Assembly: GCA_900471525.1 (NCBI GenBank)
Contig: UCEZ01000007.1
Span: 62,001-126,000 of the forward strand
Direction: 5' to 3'
Source: Hyphomicrobiales bacterium
GTDB lineage: Bacteria > Pseudomonadota > Alphaproteobacteria > Rhizobiales > Rhizobiaceae
DNA: 64,000 nucleotides
Within the stretch, counting starts at the first letter, position 1, and each line of letters starts with the position of its first letter. Positions 58,649 through 64,000 of the stretch are shown here, piece by piece. The translations under genes were made by a program, and so were the position numbers. The notes beneath the pieces are model-generated. The model ran no database searches. It was not told the origin of the DNA and saw nothing but the letters and a program-made list of their open reading frames with translations.

Positions 58649-60406
58649 ATGCGTATGCTTCTGTCGGCTCTTGCAGCCACAACGATCCTTGCCGGTGCCG
58701 CGCAGGCCACCACCGTGTATCCGCTTGATCGCGCTACCATTCTCGCCGGTTCGCCCTTTGATTTCAAGGTCGAGTTCAAGGCCGTCGTCAAGCCGGAAGA
58801 CGTGAAGATCACGGTCAACGGTCAGGATTACAAGACGGTTCTGGGCAAGGAAGCCGAGTTCGTCGCCGAAGAAAAAGGCAAGGAAGACAAGGTTCTCGGT
58901 TCGGCGCTGATCGCCCGCGGCCTTACCATCCCGGCTGAAGGCGCCTACAAGATCGAGGTGACTGCCGGTTCGGAATCAAAGACGGTCACCTGGGACGTCT
59001 ACAACACGAGCAGCACGCCTAAGGCGAAGAACATCATCTTCATTCTCGGTGACGGCCTTTCGGTTGCCCATCGCACCGGCGCCCGCATCATGTCGAAGGG
59101 CATGACCGAGGGCAAGGCCAACGGCCGCCTCAACATGGATGACCTCGAGCACATGGCTTTTGTCGGCACGTCCTCGACCGAGGCGATCGCTACCGATAGT
59201 GCCAACACGATGTCCGCCTACATGACCGGTCACAAGACCGCCGTCAACGCGCTCGGCGTTTATGGCGACCGCACGCCCGACAGCCTTGACGACCCGAAGG
59301 TCGAAACGATTGCAGAAGCGATCCGCCGCCAGACCAAAAAGTCCATCGGCATCGTGTCGACAGCTGAAATCGAAGATGCGACGCCGGCTGCCGTCGTTGC
59401 CCATACGCGCAAGCGCGCCGACAAGGAACAGATCGTCGGCATGATGCTCGACGTCAAGCCGGATGTCATCCTCGGCGGCGGCTCCGCCTACTTCCTCGGC
59501 AAGGAAACGCCCGGTTCCAAGCGCAAGGACGACAAGGATTACATCAAGCTCTACAAGGAAGCCGGCTATACGCTCGCGACCGACAAGACCGAGCTTCAGA
59601 CCGCAACCGGCACCAACACCGGCAAGATCCTCGGCCTGTTCCACACCGGCAACATGGACGTGACGCTTGACCGCGAGTTCCTGAAGAAGGGCACTGTCGA
59701 AAAGTTCCCGAACCAGCCGGGCCTGGTGGAGATGACCAAGGTCGCCCTTGGCGAGTTGTCGAAGAACGAGGAAGGTTTCTTCCTGATGGTCGAAGGCGCC
59801 TCGATCGACAAGATGTCGCATCCGCTCGATTGGGATCGTGCGCTCGTTGAAACCATCGAACTCGACCAGGCGGTCGGCGTTGCCCGCGAATTCGCCAAGA
59901 GCCACCCGGATACGCTGATCGTCGTCACCGGCGACCATACGCACGGCGTTTCGATCATCGGCACCGTCGATGATGAAAAGCCGGGCACTGAGATGCGCGA
60001 AAAGGTCGGCACCTATGCCGAAGCCGGCTTCCCGAACTATACGGATGAAAACAAGGACGGCTATCCGGACAAGATCGACGTCAGCCGCCGCCTGTTCCTG
60101 GCTGCCACCAACGGCCCGGATCACTACGAAACCTTCCGCCCGAAGCTTGATGGCCCGTTCGTTCCGGCCATCCAGAACGAAAAGAAGGAATATGTCGCCA
60201 ACGAAGCGTACAAGGATGTTCCCGGCGCAGTATTCGTCCAGGGCAATATTCCGAAGACCGGCGATAGCGGCGTCCACGCCGTAGACGATGTCGTTCTGCA
60301 GTCCACCGGTCCGGGTTCCGAGGGCTTCAAGGGCTATATGGAAGAAAGCGATATCTACCGCGTTCTGGCCGATACCTTTGCTCTCGGTACCACGCAGACG
60401 AACTGA
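58649..60406 (+). CDS. phoA: Alkaline phosphatase, secreted
   Basis: A 585-residue phosphatase of the alkaline phosphatase superfamily. The signal peptide is residues 1-21 (LLSALAATTILAGAAQA). A beta-rich N-terminal domain (22-125) precedes the catalytic part: IIFILGDGLSVAHRTGARI (metal Asp), IATDSANTMSAYMTGHKTAVNALGV (nucleophile region), VEGASIDKMSHPLDWDRALVETIELDQAVGVA and VVTGDHTHGVSI (zinc His). An EF-hand-like loop D466-x-N-x-D-G-x-x-D-x-x-D may bind calcium. ATG 58649 follows AAAAGGGGGG. A Pho box lies upstream, so phosphate starvation should induce it. Confidence 0.92.
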   Translation: MRMLLSALAATTILAGAAQATTVYPLDRATILAGSPFDFKVEFKAVVKPEDVKITVNGQDYKTVLGKEAEFVAEEKGKEDKVLGSALIARGLTIPAEGAYKIEVTAGSESKTVTWDVYNTSSTPKAKNIIFILGDGLSVAHRTGARIMSKGMTEGKANGRLNMDDLEHMAFVGTSSTEAIATDSANTMSAYMTGHKTAVNALGVYGDRTPDSLDDPKVETIAEAIRRQTKKSIGIVSTAEIEDATPAAVVAHTRKRADKEQIVGMMLDVKPDVILGGGSAYFLGKETPGSKRKDDKDYIKLYKEAGYTLATDKTELQTATGTNTGKILGLFHTGNMDVTLDREFLKKGTVEKFPNQPGLVEMTKVALGELSKNEEGFFLMVEGASIDKMSHPLDWDRALVETIELDQAVGVAREFAKSHPDTLIVVTGDHTHGVSIIGTVDDEKPGTEMREKVGTYAEAGFPNYTDENKDGYPDKIDVSRRLFLAATNGPDHYETFRPKLDGPFVPAIQNEKKEYVANEAYKDVPGAVFVQGNIPKTGDSGVHAVDDVVLQSTGPGSEGFKGYMEESDIYRVLADTFALGTTQTN

Positions 60407-60421
60407 TCTTGTGAGGCAATA

Positions 60422-60447
60422 CCGGCGGGCTGCTTGCAGCCCGCCGG
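60422..60447 (+). terminator. Hairpin after the phosphatase gene
   Basis: An 11-bp perfect GC-rich stem (CCGGCGGGCTG with CAGCCCGCCGG) and loop CTTG, 15 bases after the phosphatase stop. The following ATTCCGTTTC is only moderately T-rich, so partial read-through into the next three genes is possible. Confidence 0.65.
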
Positions 60448-60494
60448 ATTCCGTTTCGCCATTGCCGGATGGCAGGACCGCAGGAGCGTGTTCA

Positions 60495-60959
60495 ATGCCC
60501 CTTTCTCGACCGAAAACCACGCGCCGCGACGTGCTGTCACTGATCGCAGCGCTGCCGTTCGTGCTTTGCGCGCGCCCGTCTGTTGCCGCCGTATCGACGC
60601 TGGCGTTCGGCGAGCTCTACAGCAAGTTCGGCGTTCTCGGGCTCGAGTTTTCCGAGAAGGTAAAGGCGCTTTCGGGGCAGGAAGTTTCGATTCGCGGCTT
60701 CATGGCGCCGCCGCTCAGGGCCGAGGCGGCTTTTTTCGTACTCACCGAAATCCCCATGTCGATCTGCCCGTTCTGCTCCACCGATGCCGATTGGCCCGAC
60801 AACATCGTCGTTGTCTATCTCGACGAGAAGCAGACCTTCGTTCAGCCGTCGCAAGCGGTCGAGGCGCGGGGCGTTCTGGAATTCGGTTCCTGGACCGATC
60901 CGGAAACCGGCTTCGTCAGCCTGCTGCGCTTGCGCGCCGCGCAATATGCGGCGGTCTAG
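60495..60959 (+). CDS. Secreted DUF3299-like protein with twin-Arg-type signal
   Basis: A 154-residue exported protein. The signal carries RRDVLSLIAALPFVLCARPSVAA, with an Arg pair before the hydrophobic stretch, so Tat export is possible. The mature part has LSGQEVSIRGFMAPPLRAE and a CPFC motif (ICPFCSTDADWP, near residue 95) that could bind metal or be redox-active. It resembles DUF3299 proteins, which often lie beside LolD/FtsX-type ABC genes. ATG 60495 has AGGAG eight bases upstream. Seven bases separate it from the ATPase gene, so one operon is likely. Function unknown. Confidence 0.7.
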   Translation: MPLSRPKTTRRDVLSLIAALPFVLCARPSVAAVSTLAFGELYSKFGVLGLEFSEKVKALSGQEVSIRGFMAPPLRAEAAFFVLTEIPMSICPFCSTDADWPDNIVVVYLDEKQTFVQPSQAVEARGVLEFGSWTDPETGFVSLLRLRAAQYAAV

Positions 60960-60966
60960 GGTTCCG

Positions 60967-61656
60967 ATGCTGTCGCTCGATCTCAAAAATATCTCCGTTT
61001 CCTATCCGGGTCTGTCCGCACCGGTACTTGATATTCCCAGCCTTTCCATTGCCGCCGGCAGCCGGGTCGCGGTCACCGGCGCGTCCGGTTCCGGCAAAAG
61101 CACGCTGATCAATATCGTCACCGGGCTGGAGCGCGTCCGGACGGGGTCGATCCGCTGGGACAAAACCGATATCGTACCACTGTCGGAGCGCAGCCGGGAT
61201 CGCTGGCGCGGCACGCATGTCGGCCTCGTCATGCAGGATTTCCATCTGTTCCCCGGCCTCAGTGCCCTCGACAACATCCTGCTTCCCGCTCGCCTGTCAC
61301 GCGCCGTCCAATCGGGTGACAGGGACCGGGCAATGATGCTGCTGAATGCCGTCGGACTTTCCCGTGCGGAACAGAAGATCGAGACCATGTCGCGCGGCGA
61401 GATGCAGCGCGTGGCGATCGCGCGGGCGCTGCTGCGCAAGCCGGGCGTTCTGGTCGCCGACGAACCGACGGCCAGCCTCGACAGCGACAGCGGCGATGCC
61501 GTCGCCCGCCTGCTGATCGATCTCTCCGTCAGCAACGACAGCACGCTGATCGTCGTTTCGCATGATCCCCGGCTGACCGGCCGTCTCGATCGCTGCATCA
61601 CCCTCGTCGCCGGCAGGGTGAGTTCCGATGTCCTGCACCGGGAGAAGGCGGCATGA
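60967..61656 (+). CDS. ABC transporter ATP-binding protein, LolD/MacB type
   Basis: A 229-residue ATPase. Walker A is GASGSGKSTLINIV near residues 39-47, the signature is MSRGEMQRVAIARALLRKPGV near residues 140-160 (SRGEMQ in place of LSGGQ), Walker B is VLVADEPTASLD and the switch His is in VVSHDPRLTG. Such subunits pair with FtsX-like permeases and drive mechanotransmission rather than simple transport. The stop overlaps the permease start (ATGA). Confidence 0.9.
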   Translation: MLSLDLKNISVSYPGLSAPVLDIPSLSIAAGSRVAVTGASGSGKSTLINIVTGLERVRTGSIRWDKTDIVPLSERSRDRWRGTHVGLVMQDFHLFPGLSALDNILLPARLSRAVQSGDRDRAMMLLNAVGLSRAEQKIETMSRGEMQRVAIARALLRKPGVLVADEPTASLDSDSGDAVARLLIDLSVSNDSTLIVVSHDPRLTGRLDRCITLVAGRVSSDVLHREKAA

Positions 61657-62942
61657 CGCGCTTCATCCTCGCCGATCTTCGCCGTCTCTGGGCCGGTTCG
61701 CTCGTCATCGTGCTGTTGATCGCGTTTGCGACCGCGCTCGGCGTGGCGGTGACGCTGCAGGAACGGGCGCTGCGGCTCGGCAGTGCCCGGGCCGCCGACA
61801 AGTTCGATCTCGTTATCGGGGCACCGGGCAGCGAGACCCAGTTGCTGTTGTCTGCCGTGTTCCTGCAGCCCTCACCGCTGCCGCTGATGCCGGGCGACGT
61901 CCTGTCTAAGCTTTCCGCCGATCCGCGCGTATCCTGGGCGGCACCGGTCGGCTTCGGCGATTCCTTCTCCGGCTATCCGATTGTCGGCACCTCCTCGGTG
62001 CTCGCCGGTACCCTCTCCGCCCTCACCGAAGGCCAGGTGTTCTCCAGGGCGGGCGAAGCCGTCATCGGTGCCGCCGTCAAATTACCGCTCGGCTACGAAG
62101 TGAAACCCACCCATGGGCTTGCCGAACTCGGCGGCGAAACCCACACCGAACTCGCTTACCGCATCACCGGTCGGATGGCACCAACCGGCACGTCCTGGGA
62201 CCGGGCGATCCTCGTGCCGATCCAGTCGGTCTGGAGCCTGCACGGAATGGGCGCGCATGAGCATGGGGAAGAAGAGCACGCGCAGGACGGCGCCCATCAG
62301 GGAGAGCACGCCGAAGGTGCGGCGCCCGGACATGATGATGGTGACGATCACGAACATGCCCATATAGACCCTGCCGCTCCCCTTGATGAAGCATGGACCG
62401 CCGCTTCGCCCGGACTTCCGGCCATTCTGGTCAAGCCGAAAACCATCGCCGATGCCTACAAGCTGCGGCAGGAGTATCGCGGCAACGGCACGCTCGCGGT
62501 CTTTCCAGGTGAGGTGCTGACCAATCTCTATGCAACGCTCGGCGACGCCAAGCGTGTACTGTCGGCCGTTGCCATCGGTGCGCAGGTTCTTGTCGCCGCC
62601 GCCGTGCTTTTGGTCACCGTCATTCATATAGGCCAGCGCCGCCGCCAGATCGGCGCGCTGCGGGCCTTCGGTGCGCCGCAAACCGCTGTGCTGCTGATCG
62701 TCTGGCTCGAGCTTTTCCTGTTGGTCGCCGTAGGCATCCTCCTGGGTTTTGCCATAGGCTATGGTGCGGCACGGATCCTTTCTGGGTTGTTTTCGGGTGA
62801 AAGCGGCGTTCTCCTGCCGGTCGGTTTTGCGCGTGAGGATCTGGCAAGTGCTCTCGCAATCACGCTTTTTGCCGCGGGCCTGGCGCTCGTCCCGGCCCTT
62901 CTCGCTTACCGCCAGTCGCCTGCCGCGGCGCTGCGGGCCTGA
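61653..62942 (+). CDS. FtsX-like ABC permease with a His-rich periplasmic loop
   Basis: A 429-residue membrane protein with one N-terminal segment (about 12-32) and three C-terminal ones (near 305-325, 345-370, 390-412), the MacB/FtsX pattern with a large periplasmic domain between. About residues 197-240 carry ten His among many Asp and Glu (starting GMGAHEHGEEEH and ending DHEHAHIDP), a likely metal-binding loop. It overlaps the ATPase gene. Relatives with His-rich loops occur in zinc-linked ABC sets, but the transported species is not proven. Confidence 0.85.
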   Translation: MTRFILADLRRLWAGSLVIVLLIAFATALGVAVTLQERALRLGSARAADKFDLVIGAPGSETQLLLSAVFLQPSPLPLMPGDVLSKLSADPRVSWAAPVGFGDSFSGYPIVGTSSVLAGTLSALTEGQVFSRAGEAVIGAAVKLPLGYEVKPTHGLAELGGETHTELAYRITGRMAPTGTSWDRAILVPIQSVWSLHGMGAHEHGEEEHAQDGAHQGEHAEGAAPGHDDGDDHEHAHIDPAAPLDEAWTAASPGLPAILVKPKTIADAYKLRQEYRGNGTLAVFPGEVLTNLYATLGDAKRVLSAVAIGAQVLVAAAVLLVTVIHIGQRRRQIGALRAFGAPQTAVLLIVWLELFLLVAVGILLGFAIGYGAARILSGLFSGESGVLLPVGFAREDLASALAITLFAAGLALVPALLAYRQSPAAALRA

Positions 62943-63109
62943 GCCCTGTCAGACGGCATTCGACTAAAGTCATAATCCCAAAGCCGCTCTGCCGCCTTAG
63001 GGTGTTTTCTGCCATTTTGTTCTCATGGCGCATTCCGCTTCGGAATCAGGGAGGATTCGGAGGCGACTGGGGATGCGCGCAAGCCATTTTTGAGTGGAGG
63101 ACAAACGCA

Positions 63110-64000
63110 ATGGCAAATGTCGCAGCAGTGGGCGGTGCAAAGGCCGGCCCCATGACCGCGGAGCAGAAGAAGGTGATTTTCGCCTCTTCGCTCGGCACGA
63201 TCTTCGAGTGGTACGATTTCTATCTCTACGGTTCGCTGGCCGTCTATATCGGCGCGACCTTCTTTTCCCAGTATCCTGAAACCACCCGCAACATCTTCGC
63301 CCTGCTTGCCTTTGCCGCAGGCTTCCTCGTGCGTCCGTTCGGCGCGCTGGTGTTCGGGCGTCTCGGTGATCTCGTCGGCCGCAAATACACCTTCCTCGTC
63401 ACCATCGTGATCATGGGTCTGTCGACCTTTCTCGTCGGCATCCTGCCCGGTGCCGCCTCGATCGGCATTGCCGCTCCAATCCTTTTGATCGCGCTGCGCA
63501 TGCTGCAGGGCCTGGCGCTTGGCGGTGAATATGGCGGTGCCGCGACCTATGTCGCCGAACATGCGCCGCAGGGAAAACGCGGTTACTTCACCTCGTGGAT
63601 CCAGACGACGGCGACGCTCGGACTGTTCCTGTCGCTGGTGGTCATCGTCACCGTGCAGATGCTTCTCGGCAAGGAAGCCTTCGCAGCCTGGGGCTGGCGC
63701 ATTCCATTCCTGCTCTCCTGCATCCTGCTTGGCGTCTCGGTCTGGATTCGTCTGAAGATGAACGAATCGCCTGCCTTCAAGAAGATGAAGGAAGAGGGCA
63801 AAGGCTCCAAGGCACCGCTGACGGAAGCCTTCGGCCAGTGGAGAAACGCCAAGATCGCGCTTCTCGCCCTGTTCGGCGCCGTCGTCGGCCAGGCCGTCGT
63901 CTGGTATTCCGGCCAGTTCTACGCTCTGTTCTTCCTGCAGAACATCCTGAAAGTGGACGGCCAGTCGGCAAACATCATGGTCGCCTGCTCGCTGCTCATC
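63110..64000 (+). CDS. Metabolite:proton symporter of the MHS family (N-terminal part)
   Basis: The first 297 codons of an MFS transporter, cut by the right edge. ATG 63110 is preceded by GGAGG nine bases upstream. The start reads VIFASSLGTIFEWYDFYLYGSLAVYIG, typical of the MHS family (alpha-ketoglutarate/proline/shikimate permeases), with the MFS loop GRLGDLVGRKYTF between segments 2 and 3 and RMLQGLALGGEYGGAATYVAEHAP in segment 5. The substrate cannot be assigned. The 167-base gap upstream shows no clear regulatory element. Confidence 0.88.
   Translation, partial: MANVAAVGGAKAGPMTAEQKKVIFASSLGTIFEWYDFYLYGSLAVYIGATFFSQYPETTRNIFALLAFAAGFLVRPFGALVFGRLGDLVGRKYTFLVTIVIMGLSTFLVGILPGAASIGIAAPILLIALRMLQGLALGGEYGGAATYVAEHAPQGKRGYFTSWIQTTATLGLFLSLVVIVTVQMLLGKEAFAAWGWRIPFLLSCILLGVSVWIRLKMNESPAFKKMKEEGKGSKAPLTEAFGQWRNAKIALLALFGAVVGQAVVWYSGQFYALFFLQNILKVDGQSANIMVACSLLI

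Overview
The window reads as chromosomal DNA of an alphaproteobacterium of the Rhizobiaceae (Rhizobium, Agrobacterium, Allorhizobium or Sinorhizobium type). The evidence is dense, GC-rich coding, rhizobial gene order (ppsR-maf-aroE-coaE-dnaQ facing secB; hemE-hemJ-rho-mnmE-mnmG-rsmG-parA-parB), alphaproteobacterial families (TrcR/DUF1013, DUF1674, Tim44-like) and GANTC-rich origin DNA. The species cannot be named from the sequence alone. No rRNA, tRNA, CRISPR array, phage or insertion sequence was seen.

Region 1 (1-9.1 kb) is accessory sugar-acid metabolism. A minus-strand operon holds a UxaA-type dehydratase, an aldo/keto reductase, a FucU-type mutarotase and the start of a sugar-binding protein. 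A GntR regulator with two winged helices and a UxaB-like dehydrogenase lie on the plus strand, followed by an HpaI-type aldolase, a succinate-semialdehyde-type dehydrogenase and a nitroreductase. Together they resemble a non-phosphorylating deoxysugar route (L-fucose is the best guess) ending in pyruvate plus an aldehyde. Region 2 (9.1-19.4 kb) is housekeeping: gyrB, an XRE regulator, an Smr protein, mltA, a Tim44-like gene, fxsA, secB, dnaQ, coaE, aroE, maf and ppsR.

Region 3 (19.4-30 kb) is the probable replication origin and centromere. The ppsR-hemE gap has DnaA boxes, an AT-rich tract and six GANTC sites. Downstream come hemE-hemJ, rho, mnmE, mnmG, rsmG, parA and parB. Six parS-like 16-mers lie between 17.9 and 57.1 kb, several inside genes. 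Region 4 (28.7-58 kb) holds holA-lptE-leuS, yggS, prpE, a solitary ectoine synthase gene beside a divergent LysR gene, trcR, acsA, a thermonuclease-like gene, DUF1674, htpX-rsmB, a heparinase-family gene, purH, an MFS protein, the very large NAD-glutamate dehydrogenase, pdxY, carbonic anhydrase, a lytic transglycosylase and asd. A small Thr-rich ORF with a good ribosome binding site precedes asd.

Region 5 (58-64 kb) starts with a triple Pho box and a secreted alkaline phosphatase. A small secreted protein and a LolD/FtsX-type ABC pair follow; the permease carries a His-rich extracytoplasmic loop, so the group may link phosphate scavenging to metal handling. A metabolite:proton symporter gene runs off the right edge. 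The most useful leads are the oriC/parS layout, the asd leader, the Pho-box phosphatase/His-rich ABC locus and the solitary ectC.
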